Assembly: GCA_013822765.1 (NCBI GenBank)
Contig: PNKY01000003.1
Coordinates: 186,001 to 250,000 of the forward strand
DNA: 64,000 bases
Source: Rhodospirillum sp.
Lineage (GTDB): Bacteria; Pseudomonadota; Alphaproteobacteria; Dongiales; Dongiaceae
Direction: 5' to 3'
Shown here: piece after piece, positions 18,339-26,882 of the stretch
Layout: the number at the start of each line of letters is the position of its first letter
Position numbering within the stretch: the stretch's first letter is position 1
Position numbers and translations under genes: made by a program
The notes under the pieces: generated by a model
Seen by the model: only the letters and a program-made list of their open reading frames with translations
Told to the model about the DNA's origin: nothing
The model's database searches: none

Positions 18339-18906
18339 GGCCGGCGCGCACAAGGGCACCAGGCTGGCCGTGCCGGACGGCATCGACGTCCGCCCGACCT
18401 CCGACCGCGCGCGCCAGGCGATCTTCAACATGCTGATCCACCGCTTCGACGCGGTCGAGGGTGCCAGCGTGATCGACGCCTTCGCCGGCTCCGGCGCGCT
18501 CGGCCTCGAAGCGCTGTCGCGCGGCGCGGCGAGCTTGGTGGCGATGGAGCTGGCCAGGCCCGCGCTCGACGCGTTGAAGCGCAACATCAGCGCCTGCCGC
18601 GAGAATGCGCGTACGTTGGTGTTCGCCTGCAATGCACTGAGCCCGCCGCCGGCCCAGCCGCGCTACGCCCCCTGCTCGCTGGTATTCCTCGACCCGCCGT
18701 ACGGCCAAGGCCTGATCGCGCCCGCTCTGGCCGCGCTCGACAAGGCCGGCTGGGTCGCGCCCGGCGCGCTGATCGTCGCCGAGATGGGCGTGCGCGATCC
18801 GGTGCCGGAGGGCAAGACGTTGGCGGTCGAGGACGAGCGCCGTTATGGCAAGGCGCGGGTCGTTTTTCTCCGCAATGTGCCGGCGAGAGGTCGGCAGGCA
18901 ATATGA
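18328..18906 (+). CDS. rsmD: 16S rRNA (guanine(966)-N(2))-methyltransferase
   Basis: A 192-residue SAM-dependent methyltransferase. It starts MRIEAGAHKGTRLAVPDG and has the substrate-recognition stretch RPTSDRARQAIFNML, the SAM motif VIDAFAGSGALGLEALSRGA and the catalytic motif FLDPPYGQG. I chose ATG 18328, inside the end of rluB, because everything further upstream in the frame is the shadow of the RluB tail. It overlaps the following lipoprotein gene by 4 bases. Confidence 0.95.
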   Translation: MRIEAGAHKGTRLAVPDGIDVRPTSDRARQAIFNMLIHRFDAVEGASVIDAFAGSGALGLEALSRGAASLVAMELARPALDALKRNISACRENARTLVFACNALSPPPAQPRYAPCSLVFLDPPYGQGLIAPALAALDKAGWVAPGALIVAEMGVRDPVPEGKTLAVEDERRYGKARVVFLRNVPARGRQAI

Positions 18907-19307
18907 ACCGGCTGCTGTTGCTCGCGACGTTGTGCGTCTTGTCCGGCTGCCACAGCGCGTCGGGCCCGTGGACCGCCTACTTCAAGATAGCCGGCGCGAC
19001 CGAGGCAGATACATTCATCATCGCGCTCACCGACCCCACCACCATCGCAGAGGCACGTGCCCTGGCCAGAGGACAGGAACCATCGAAGCACGTGACCGGT
19101 CTCGTGGTCTCCGAAGCCGTGCCTTACAACGCGCCCTGGAGCTTCCATCTCAACCCGGCCTCGATCTCGTTCGCCGAGATGTCGATCGAGGTCTGCGATG
19201 CCGCGACGAGCTATGTCGAAGAGCATCTGGCCGAGGTCGGCGGCGCGTTCCTGCCCGGACGACGCTGGTGCCCGTGGTCGTCGCGCGTGATCGAGGAAAT
19301 CCAGTAG
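18903..19307 (+). CDS. Small lipoprotein with BP74-like domain
   Basis: A 134-residue protein with a short lipoprotein signal ending in LSGC (lipidation at Cys16). The mature part contains FIIALTDPTTIAEARAL, APYNAPWSFHLNPASISFAE and GGAFLPGRRWCPWSS. From memory these segments resemble the N-terminal domain of BP74-related proteins, named after a Dictyostelium calmodulin-binding protein and scattered through bacteria. Function is unknown. Its start overlaps the rsmD stop by 4 bases, and it ends exactly where the convergent gene ends. Confidence 0.7.
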   Translation: MNRLLLLATLCVLSGCHSASGPWTAYFKIAGATEADTFIIALTDPTTIAEARALARGQEPSKHVTGLVVSEAVPYNAPWSFHLNPASISFAEMSIEVCDAATSYVEEHLAEVGGAFLPGRRWCPWSSRVIEEIQ

Positions 19308-20204
19308 TCACCGATCGCGGCCGGCGCGGGCTATTGCTCGGTGCTGCTCATGCTCTGCGCGCAGGCGCGCGAGATCGCCCGGCCTCATAGCCTCGACATT
19401 GTCGAAGTCGCGCTTCCAGCTGGGATCGTCAGACCAGCGTTGCGGCGATTGCACGGTCGTGCGCGGCGCCGATGCACTCTCCAACACATGGAGCGCGAGG
19501 TCGAGGGTCGCGGCCTGCGAGGCCGCGTTGTGCGGCTTGCCGGCGGCGTTGCCGAGCGGGAAGTCGCTGAACAGGAAGCGCGGGACGCCGGCATGTTCCA
19601 CGATGTCCTTGGCGCAGCCCATGATTACGGTCGGGATGCCAGCACACTCGAGATGGCGCGCGGTGAGGCTGATGGTCTGGTGGCAGATTGGGCAGTTCGG
19701 CACCAGCACGGCCACGTCGACCTCGTCCGCGCGCAGGAAGGCGAGGATGTCCGGCGCATCCTGCTCCAGCGTGCTGCGCTGGCTGCGCGTGGTGGGCGCG
19801 CCATAGAATCGCGGCGCAACGCTGCCGATGCGGCCTTCGGCTACGGCGCGCCTCAGTTGGGCGAGCGGGAACCAGCTGTTCGGGTCCCCCGCTGTGGTGT
19901 GGGTGCGGTCGTACGTGACGTGGGAGATGCGCACGTCGGGATTGCCCTCGATCGCATGCGCATAGGCGCGGTGGAACTTGGCCGCGGCGTTGTAAGCGGC
20001 ACCAGGCCCCTGGTCGCCGAGCACGGGATCGTAGAGTGCGGCCGTTGTCACCAGGCCGACGCGGCATTCCTTCAGCGGCTTGCGCAACGGCGTGAACGGC
20101 ACGTCGGCAAAGTGCGCCCAGCGATAGGGCTCGTCGTAGCCGAGCGCGCGGTAGTATTCGCGAGTCCGCGCCATGTAGGGAATGGACGTGTCCTCGGACG
20201 GCAT
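19308..20204 (-). CDS. Glycine/sarcosine/betaine reductase component B-like protein (GrdB/PrdB family, Cys form)
   Basis: A 298-residue protein related to the selenoprotein subunits of glycine and D-proline reductases. The central domain reads SVAPRFYGAPTTRSQR, VDVAVLVPNCPICHQTI and GIPTVIMGCAKDIVEHAG. In the clostridial enzymes the active-site thiol region carries selenocysteine; here the corresponding motif is CPIC with ordinary cysteines and no in-frame TGA. Partner subunits A and C are absent, so this is not a complete reductase. Two bases separate it from the upstream amidase gene, implying one operon acting on an amide or amino-acid-like substrate (inference). Confidence 0.75.
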   Translation of the reverse strand: MPSEDTSIPYMARTREYYRALGYDEPYRWAHFADVPFTPLRKPLKECRVGLVTTAALYDPVLGDQGPGAAYNAAAKFHRAYAHAIEGNPDVRISHVTYDRTHTTAGDPNSWFPLAQLRRAVAEGRIGSVAPRFYGAPTTRSQRSTLEQDAPDILAFLRADEVDVAVLVPNCPICHQTISLTARHLECAGIPTVIMGCAKDIVEHAGVPRFLFSDFPLGNAAGKPHNAASQAATLDLALHVLESASAPRTTVQSPQRWSDDPSWKRDFDNVEAMRPGDLARLRAEHEQHRAIARAGRDR

Positions 20205-20206
20205 CG

Positions 20207-21634
20207 CTAGAGCCGGCGCGCGGGCTTGGGGTCGATCGGCACAGCGCTGCTGACGCCGAGGATCTCGTCGATCGCGGCGGCGGCGCTCAGCAAGTCCGCA
20301 TCGCCGCGCGGCGCGCCGACCAGCTGGATGCCGACCGGGCGGCCGTCGGCGGTGAAGCCGGCGGGGATGCTGATCGCCGGGCAGGTCGTCAGGGTGATGC
20401 AGGCCGGCAGCGTCAGCCAGCCGATGTAGTTCTCGAACTTGTGGCCGTCGACCTCGCGCACCCAGCGTTCCTCGATCGGATTCGGCGCGCAGCATGCGGC
20501 CGGCGTCAGCAGGAAGTCGTGCTTCTGGAGGAAGGCCACCATCTCGCCATAGAGGCGCGAACGGTAGAGCTGCGCCTTGGCGATGCGCTCGGCGGTCAGC
20601 GCCATGCCCGCTTCGACGTTCCAGATCACGTCGGGCTTCAGCTTGTCGCGGTGGCGTTCCAGCAGCACGCGCGTGTTGGCGACGTAGCTGAGGCCGCGCA
20701 GCACATGGAAAGTCTCCATCGCGCCGGAGAAATCCGGGCTCGCCTCCACGATCTCGATGCCGGCATTGGCGAGCTTGTCCGCCGCCTGGCGCACGATGGC
20801 GCGGGTCGGCTGGTCTACCGGCGTCGCGCCGCCGAGATCGATGGCGAGGGCGGCGCGTTTCGGCTTGCGCTTGCGCTGCGCTGTCGTGAGGAACGGTTCG
20901 GGCGGCGGCGGCAACGAGACCGGGTCTTCGACGCGCCAGCCGCTCATGGCGTCGAGGAACAAGGCGACATCAAGCACGTTGCGCGCCATCGGGCCTTCGA
21001 CCGAGAGATCGTTGAAGCGCTGCTCGTTCGGCCCGTTGGCGACGCGGCCGGGGCTGGGGCGAAAACCGACGACCGAGCAGAAGCTGGCGGGCGTACGCAG
21101 CGAGCCGCCGAGATCGGAGCCGCTGGCCAGCGCGACCATGCCGGTGGCGAGCGCGACCGCGGAGCCGCCGGACGAACCGGCGGCGTTGAGCGCCGGGTTC
21201 CAGGGATTGCGCGTCTCGCCGAACACCTCGTTGAAGGTGTTGGCGCCGGCGCCGAACTCCGGACTGTTGGTCATGCCGACGACAATGCCGCCGTTGGATT
21301 CGATGGTCTGCACCATGATGTCCGACACGTTCGGTACGTTGTCGGCGAAAATCGGCGAACCGAAGGTGGTGCGCACGCCGGCGACCGGATTGAGATCCTT
21401 GATGCCGACCGGCAAGCCGGCGAGCAGGCCGCGCTCCTGCGCCGGCAGCTTCATCAGCCGGCGCGCATGCTCGCGCGCGCGATCATAGCACGGCGTCACC
21501 AGCGCGTTGACGACGCCGTTGACGGCGGCGGCGCGGCGCTCCACGGCGTCGATCAGGTCGAGCGGCGTCACGTCGCCGGCACGCAAGCGGCGCACGCATT
21601 CGAGCGCGGTGAGGCGGTAGAGGTCGTCGGTCAT
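20207..21634 (-). CDS. Amidase signature family hydrolase
   Basis: A 475-residue amidase of the GatA/AS type. The catalytic Ser-cisSer-Lys triad is readable: Lys in GLPVGIKDLNPV, and the serines in NAAGSSGGSAVALATGM. The usual TTFGSP substrate loop (RTTFGSPIFADN) follows the lysine. It is a stand-alone amidase and not GatA of the tRNA amidotransferase, since gatB and gatC are missing. It forms a probable two-gene operon with the GrdB-like gene. Substrate unknown. Confidence 0.9.
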   Translation of the reverse strand: MTDDLYRLTALECVRRLRAGDVTPLDLIDAVERRAAAVNGVVNALVTPCYDRAREHARRLMKLPAQERGLLAGLPVGIKDLNPVAGVRTTFGSPIFADNVPNVSDIMVQTIESNGGIVVGMTNSPEFGAGANTFNEVFGETRNPWNPALNAAGSSGGSAVALATGMVALASGSDLGGSLRTPASFCSVVGFRPSPGRVANGPNEQRFNDLSVEGPMARNVLDVALFLDAMSGWRVEDPVSLPPPPEPFLTTAQRKRKPKRAALAIDLGGATPVDQPTRAIVRQAADKLANAGIEIVEASPDFSGAMETFHVLRGLSYVANTRVLLERHRDKLKPDVIWNVEAGMALTAERIAKAQLYRSRLYGEMVAFLQKHDFLLTPAACCAPNPIEERWVREVDGHKFENYIGWLTLPACITLTTCPAISIPAGFTADGRPVGIQLVGAPRGDADLLSAAAAIDEILGVSSAVPIDPKPARRL

Positions 21635-21711
21635 GCGGTCTCCCCTTTCGGGGAGAGGTTAGGAGATTGGGCTGAGGGACGCAAATACGCGCTCCCTGCC
21701 ACCTCTCCCAC

Positions 21712-21794
21712 TGTCACCCCGGCCTTGAGCCGGGGTCCATTCCGCAGTCGCACGTGCGGTGGAAAAGTGGATCCCGGCTCAAGGCCGGGATGAC
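21712..21794. repeat. Palindromic repeat element, type A (copy 2)
   Basis: The same two arms as the element at 16041-16125 (CACCCCGGCCTTGAGCCGGG and GATCCCGGCTCAAGGCCGGG) in inverted orientation around a different centre. It lies in the 188-base gap between the amidase start and the PAS gene end. Just before it, 21650-21665 holds TCCCCTTTCGGGGAGAGG, a separate small hairpin. Confidence 0.8.
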
Positions 21795-21822
21795 GGGAAG
21801 AGAAGCGGCGACAGGTGCGTCG

Positions 21823-22299
21823 TTAGCTCGGCCCGATGCCGGTCACGATCATCGAGACATGCGCGTCGTCTTCCGAGAGCGGCAGCAGCAGGATCTCGTA
21901 GCTCAGCCGCTTCTCGTCGACCCAGGCGTCGCGGCGGGCGCACAGCGGAGCCCGGCTGGCGATGACGGCTTCATAGGTGTCGATTGTGAGCTTGCGCAGG
22001 TTGGCTCGCGGCCAATCATCGATCCAGGTCCCGGTCAATTCGACTCCGGACAGCTGTGCCCACCACGATCCGACCACGCGCAGCCGGTAACGGCGCGGGT
22101 TTTCGTGCACCTCGGTCAAGGCAATCCGCGCCAGCATGAAGCCGAGATCGATGGCGTCGACATCCGCACGCCGAGGAAAGCTGCGCCCGCCGCGCTTGGC
22201 GCGCCAATAGTCCAGCAGCCGCAGCAGATCGGGATGCCGGGGCTCGTGACTGTTTCGTCCGGCGTCGTTCATGTCATGCAGTCTATGAGGCTTCTGCAT
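21823..22299 (-). CDS. PAS-domain protein (alphaproteobacterial PAS_5-like)
   Basis: A 158-residue single-domain protein with LLDYWRAKRGGRSFPRRADVDAIDLG near the N-terminus, VHENPRRYRLRVVGS and ILLLPLSEDD, the layout of the PAS_5 group. Such proteins are stand-alone sensors of unknown ligand. I chose ATG 22299, preceded by GGTGGA at six bases; ATG 22272 is an alternative. A paralogue with the same plan is at 52348-52854. Confidence 0.75.
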   Translation of the reverse strand: MQKPHRLHDMNDAGRNSHEPRHPDLLRLLDYWRAKRGGRSFPRRADVDAIDLGFMLARIALTEVHENPRRYRLRVVGSWWAQLSGVELTGTWIDDWPRANLRKLTIDTYEAVIASRAPLCARRDAWVDEKRLSYEILLLPLSEDDAHVSMIVTGIGPS

Positions 22300-22382
22300 G
22301 GATTTCCACCCATTGCGACACTGGTCAGGCCGCATGCCGCGCACTAGGATGCGACGGTCCATTTCGAGTCGCCGCCCCGCTC

Positions 22383-23582
22383 ATGGCTTCCCCATCCGCC
22401 GCGTCGTCATCGGCCCTGCTGGTTCCGGGCCCGATAGCATTTGCCGCGATCTATGCGCTGGATTCCGGCGCGCGCGCCTTGACCGCGACCGTCATCCCGC
22501 TGCAGGCCTATTCCCTCTACAAGGAGTTTGCGACGCAGAATGCCGACTCCTATGTCGGCACCACCTATTCCGCCGTGGCGATGATCAGCTTCTTCGGCAC
22601 GTTCCTGACGCCCTTCGTCATCCATCGCCTGGGGCGCAACGCAACCTACGTCATCGGCATCCTATGCTGTATGATCGGCATGACGGGCCTCGCGACCTCG
22701 ACCATTCCGGGTCTCGGCCTCGGCATGCTGGGCCGCGCCCTGAGCGGCGTCATCGGCAGCGTGTGCCTGATCCTGTTCATCGTCGATTTCATCCCGCGCG
22801 CCAACCTGGTGCGGTCGGAGACCTTGCGCCTGTTCACCAGCTGCATCGCCTGGGGCTTCGGGCCGGTAATCGGGGTCGAGCTCTATGAGCGATACGGCAT
22901 CGCCGCGCCGGCGGCGATCTCGATCGCCGTCCATTTCGGCCTTATTCTTTATTTCCGACGCCTCAAGCTGGCGAAGCCCAGCGTCGAATCGACGCCGCCG
23001 CCGCGCAACCCGCTGACCATGATCTGGCGCTTCGCGTCGCAGAAGCGGCTGCGCCTCAGCTGGCTGATCGTGTTCGGGCGCTCCGCCTGGTGGTCGATGT
23101 TCTTCACCTATCCCGCGCTCTACCTGCAGGACCACGGGATCGACGAGAGCTGGGCGGGGTGGCTGGTTGGTGTCGGCAACCTGCTGCTCGGATTGTCTCC
23201 GCTGGTCAGGATGGTGGCGCAAAGGCTCGGCATCCGCCGGCCGATCATCGGCGCCTTCTGGTGCGGCGGCGCGCTCACCATCGGTCTCGTCCTGTTCTAT
23301 GACCGGCCGGTCGTGTTCTGCCTGCTGCTGCTGCTGGCCGCCACCTTCATCGTCACGCTGGATTCGCTGGGCAACATCCCCTTCATGCGCTTCGCCCGGC
23401 CGCGCGAGCTGCCGCAGCTGGCGACCGTGTTCCGCACCTACGTCGATACCGCGGAGTTCATCCCCTCCGCGATTTACGCCGTGCTCCTGACCATGTTCGA
23501 TTTCCGCGCCGTGTTCGTGTTTGCCGGCTTGCTGGCGCTCATGGTCGGCGTTGCCGCGACCTGGTTGCCCAGGCGGCTGTGA
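22383..23582 (+). CDS. Major facilitator superfamily transporter
   Basis: A 399-residue integral membrane protein with about 12 hydrophobic helices in two six-helix halves. The motif-A-like loop after helix 2 is weak (FVIHRLGRNATYVIG). The cytoplasmic loop between halves (LKLAKPSVESTPPPRNPL) is short and charged. There is no clear substrate signature. It is transcribed alone, divergent from the PAS gene. Confidence 0.85.
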   Translation: MASPSAASSSALLVPGPIAFAAIYALDSGARALTATVIPLQAYSLYKEFATQNADSYVGTTYSAVAMISFFGTFLTPFVIHRLGRNATYVIGILCCMIGMTGLATSTIPGLGLGMLGRALSGVIGSVCLILFIVDFIPRANLVRSETLRLFTSCIAWGFGPVIGVELYERYGIAAPAAISIAVHFGLILYFRRLKLAKPSVESTPPPRNPLTMIWRFASQKRLRLSWLIVFGRSAWWSMFFTYPALYLQDHGIDESWAGWLVGVGNLLLGLSPLVRMVAQRLGIRRPIIGAFWCGGALTIGLVLFYDRPVVFCLLLLLAATFIVTLDSLGNIPFMRFARPRELPQLATVFRTYVDTAEFIPSAIYAVLLTMFDFRAVFVFAGLLALMVGVAATWLPRRL

Positions 23583-23667
23583 CGCTCCGCCTATATCCTT
23601 AGGTATACATTTTCGCTGTAAACACTGGCTTCACGGTTGATTAAACTTCCGGGAACACTCTGGAAAA

Positions 23668-24144
23668 ATGGTTGCGCCCCTGCCAATGCCCGCCAACTCG
23701 AACAAGCCGGATGCCGAACAGCCGGGCGAGGGCCGTATCTCGAATGCCTTGGCGCGGGCCGAGGCGGCGGTCGCCAACCTGGCGCAGGATTATGCGACCT
23801 GGGCGCTGGCCGACGTCGCCAAGGCGCGCGCGGCCCTTGCCGCCGCGACCGACGATCCAGCCGGGTGCGCGCCGCATGTGGAGGCGCTATTCCGCGTCGG
23901 CCATGACCTCAAGGGCCAGGGCACCTCGTTCGGCTACCCGCTCGTCACCAAGATCGGACATTCGCTGTGCGCCCTTACGCGCGACCGCGCGCTGCAGTAT
24001 GAGAGCAAGCACCTCGACCTCGCGAAGTCGCATCTCGACGCCCTCGACCTCATCCTCACCAAGGGCATCAAGGGCGAAGGCGGCAAGGTCGGCCGCGAGC
24101 TGGTCGCCAAGCTGGAGCAGCGCGTCAGCGAACTGCTCGGCTAG
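23668..24144 (+). CDS. Hpt (histidine phosphotransfer) domain protein
   Basis: A 158-residue mostly helical protein. The phosphorylatable histidine lies in VGHDLKGQGTSFGYPLVTKI, the HPt signature (HxxKG). It should shuttle phosphate between hybrid kinases and response regulators. No kinase or regulator is adjacent, so it probably serves partners elsewhere. GGAAAA precedes the ATG. The last 20 bases overlap the end of the convergent permease gene. Confidence 0.85.
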   Translation: MVAPLPMPANSNKPDAEQPGEGRISNALARAEAAVANLAQDYATWALADVAKARAALAAATDDPAGCAPHVEALFRVGHDLKGQGTSFGYPLVTKIGHSLCALTRDRALQYESKHLDLAKSHLDALDLILTKGIKGEGGKVGRELVAKLEQRVSELLG

Positions 24145-25318
24145 AGCGCCGGCCGAGGTGGTCGAGCGCCACCGCCAGCAACAGCACCACGCCGCGCGCC
24201 GTGTCCTGGTAGAAGGGCGCCACGTTCATCAGGCTCATGCCGTTGTTGAGGCTGCCCATCAGCAGCGCGCCGACCAGCGCGCCCAGCACGCGGCCACGCC
24301 CGCCTGACAGCGCCGTTCCCCCGATCACCGCGGCGGCGATGGCGTCCAGTTCCAGGAACAGGCCCGCGCTGCCGGCCACCGCGCCGCCGACCCGCGCGGT
24401 CAGGACAACACCGGTGACACCGTAGAAGAAACCGGCGATGACGAAGTTCCAGAAGATCGCGCGCTTGATGTTGATGCCGGAGAGGCGCGCCGCCTCCGGG
24501 TTGCCGCCGATGGCATAGAGCTGGGCGCCGTAGCGGGTGCGGCGCATCACGATCTCCGCACCGATGGCGCAGACCGCCACCAGCAAGACCAGATAGGGGA
24601 TGCCCTGCCACGAGGCGATCAACAGCGCCGCCGCCGCCGCGATCACCGCCGGCGCCAGGGCGCGCATCAAGGCGGATTGCAGGTTGGCGATGACGCCGAG
24701 CTGGCGCGCGCGCTCCAGCTCGAACCAGCGCAGCGCGCCGTACGCCAGCAGGGCGCCGAGGATGATGACGGCCGACGGGACCGGCGGCAGGAAGCCGGTG
24801 GCGAACTTGGTGATCGGGCGCGGCAGCGAAGCGATGGTGGCGCCGTTGGTCGCGATCATGGAAAAGCCGCGGAAATACAGCATGCCGGCGAGCGTGACGA
24901 TGAAGGACGATACGCCGACCTTGGTGATCCAGTAGCCTTGCCACGCGCCCATCAACATGCCGGCGAAGATCGCGGCCGGGACCGCGATCAGCGGCGAGAC
25001 ATCGAGGCTGCCCGCCAGCACCGCCAGCACCACGCCGACCAGCGCCACCGCCGAGCCGACCGAGAGGTCGAAGTTGCGCGTGACGATGAGGAGCACGGCG
25101 CTGATCGCGGCCAGGCTGACGATCGAGGTCTGCAGCGCCAGCAGCACCAGGTTGCGCGGCGTGAGAAAAATGCCGTCGGTGGCGATCGAAAAGAACAGCC
25201 AGATCGCCGCCAGGATGCCGATCAGCATGTAGTCACGCAGGGCCGACAGCCGCGCGAGATGGCCGGGCCCAATGGTTGCGTCCGGCGCCTTGCCGGCGAC
25301 GGAATCCTGGTCAGACAT
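24125..25318 (-). CDS. Sugar ABC transporter permease (XylH/RbsC type)
   Basis: A 397-residue inner-membrane permease with 8-10 hydrophobic helices. It carries the BPD_transp_2 signature: TRNFDLSVGSAVAL near the first third, SSFIVTLAGMLYFRG, and IGGNPEAARLSGINIK in the cytoplasmic coupling loop. The last segment AIAAAVIGGTALSGGRG is also typical. It is the third gene of an SBP-ATPase-permease operon; it overlaps the ATPase gene by 8 bases. Confidence 0.92.
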   Translation of the reverse strand: MSDQDSVAGKAPDATIGPGHLARLSALRDYMLIGILAAIWLFFSIATDGIFLTPRNLVLLALQTSIVSLAAISAVLLIVTRNFDLSVGSAVALVGVVLAVLAGSLDVSPLIAVPAAIFAGMLMGAWQGYWITKVGVSSFIVTLAGMLYFRGFSMIATNGATIASLPRPITKFATGFLPPVPSAVIILGALLAYGALRWFELERARQLGVIANLQSALMRALAPAVIAAAAALLIASWQGIPYLVLLVAVCAIGAEIVMRRTRYGAQLYAIGGNPEAARLSGINIKRAIFWNFVIAGFFYGVTGVVLTARVGGAVAGSAGLFLELDAIAAAVIGGTALSGGRGRVLGALVGALLMGSLNNGMSLMNVAPFYQDTARGVVLLLAVALDHLGRRSSRAVR

Positions 25319-26864
25319 CGGTTGCCATCCTCAACAAGGTCTCCTCCGACAGATCCGCACGCAACAACTCGCCGGCGATCGCGCCACGCCGGAATACCAG
25401 CACCCGATCGCAGACGTCCACCAGCTCCTCCGCGTCGGTCGAGGCGATAACGATGGCGCGGCCATCGGCGCGCAGATCGGACCAGACCCGCTTGATCTCC
25501 GCCCGCGCGCCGACGTCGACGCCGCGGGTGGGATCAATCAGGATCAGGATCCGCGCGTCGGCGATCAGCCAGCGCGCCACCTGCACCTTCTGCTGGTTGC
25601 CGCCGGACAGCGTGCCGACCAGGGTCTCGATCGACGGCGTCTTGATGTCGAGTAGGCGCACGAATTCCTGGGCTCGGCGCTGGCCGGCGCCGACATCGAG
25701 AAAGCCGCGATGGGTGATCGCGCCAAGGCTCGCCAGCAGCGCGTTGTCGAGCACAGTGTGCTCCAGCAGCAGGCAGTCGCGACGGTCCTGCGCCATCAGG
25801 CCCATGCCGTGCGCCACCGCCATCGTGGGATTGGCAATCGTGACGTCGCGCCCATCGAGGGCGATGCGACCGCTCACCTTGCCAGGCCAAGCGCCATAAA
25901 GCGCGAGCGCGGCCTCGATGCAGCCGGCGCCGAGCAGGCCGAACAGGCCGAGAATCTCGCCATGCGCGGCCTGCAGCGAGACGCGATCGACGCGCAGGCG
26001 GGTGGGATCGGCCGGGTCCGCAACCGTCAGATCCTTGGCTTCCAGCGCGACCGCGCCGGGTTTCTGCTCGCCGAGCGCAATGGGCGTGCGGACGCCGCCG
26101 ACCATCTGCGCCACCACGGTGTCGCGCGAGACCTCAGTAGTCGCGTAGCTGCCGCAGATGCGGCCGTCGCGCATGATGACGATGCGGTCCGAGACCGCAA
26201 ACACTTCCGGCAGGCGGTGCGTGACGAAGACGATGGCGACGCCGCGCCGGGTCAGGGTTCGCATGCGCTCGAACAGGCGGCGCGCCTCGGCCTCGGTCAA
26301 AGCGGCGGTCGGTTCGTCGAGGATCAGCAGCCGGGCGTTCTTGGACAGCGCGCGGGCGATGATCACCAGCTGCTGGGTCGAAAGGTCGAGGCTGCCCATG
26401 GCGGCGGCGGGATCGACCGCCAGCCCGAAACCCTCGAGCACACGGCGGGCACGCGCCAGCAGCAAAGGCCGGTCGAGGAATCCGAAGCGCGTCGGCTCGG
26501 CATTGAGATACATGTTCTCCGCGACCGTGAGGTCGGGCGCGACATTGACCTCCTGCGGCACCAGCGCGACGCCGGCGGCCTCGGCCTCCGCCACGCTCGC
26601 GGGCTGATAGGGCTTGCCGTCCAGCGCGATCTCGCCGCGATAACCGCGGTGCACGCCGGCGAGGATCTGGATGAAGGTGGATTTGCCCGCGCCGTTCTGG
26701 CCGAGCAAGGCGAGGATCTCACCCGGCGCGATCGAGAGGCTGAGGTTGTCGACCGCGACCACGCCCGGAAATTCCTTGGTGATGCCGCGCGCGGAAACGA
26801 CGGCCGCTCCCGACGCCAGGACGCGGGCCACGTCTTGACTGTCGGGAGCGACCGATGCCGGCAT
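25311..26864 (-). CDS. Sugar ABC transporter ATP-binding protein (two NBDs)
   Basis: A 517-residue double ATPase of the RbsA/XylG type. The N-terminal NBD has Walker A GQNGAGKST, the signature LSTQQLVIIARAL and Walker B ILDEPTAAL. The C-terminal NBD keeps LSGGNQQKVQVARWL and LIDPTRGVDVGA but has the degenerate Walker A GLLGAGCIEAA, as is normal for the family. It sits 18 bases after the binding-protein gene and overlaps the permease gene. Confidence 0.93.
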   Translation of the reverse strand: MPASVAPDSQDVARVLASGAAVVSARGITKEFPGVVAVDNLSLSIAPGEILALLGQNGAGKSTFIQILAGVHRGYRGEIALDGKPYQPASVAEAEAAGVALVPQEVNVAPDLTVAENMYLNAEPTRFGFLDRPLLLARARRVLEGFGLAVDPAAAMGSLDLSTQQLVIIARALSKNARLLILDEPTAALTEAEARRLFERMRTLTRRGVAIVFVTHRLPEVFAVSDRIVIMRDGRICGSYATTEVSRDTVVAQMVGGVRTPIALGEQKPGAVALEAKDLTVADPADPTRLRVDRVSLQAAHGEILGLFGLLGAGCIEAALALYGAWPGKVSGRIALDGRDVTIANPTMAVAHGMGLMAQDRRDCLLLEHTVLDNALLASLGAITHRGFLDVGAGQRRAQEFVRLLDIKTPSIETLVGTLSGGNQQKVQVARWLIADARILILIDPTRGVDVGARAEIKRVWSDLRADGRAIVIASTDAEELVDVCDRVLVFRRGAIAGELLRADLSEETLLRMATDV

Positions 26865-26882
26865 AACGATACTTATGCCGGC

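Noticed and set aside
19308-20495. Longer start for the GrdB-like gene, reaching into the amidase gene
   Set aside because: The added N-terminus is the shadow of the amidase; ATG 20204 two bases after the amidase stop fits the family.
25311-26864. Possible inactivation of the second NBD of the sugar ATPase (GLLGAGCIEAA)
   Set aside because: A degenerate Walker A in the C-terminal half is normal for RbsA/XylG-type ATPases.
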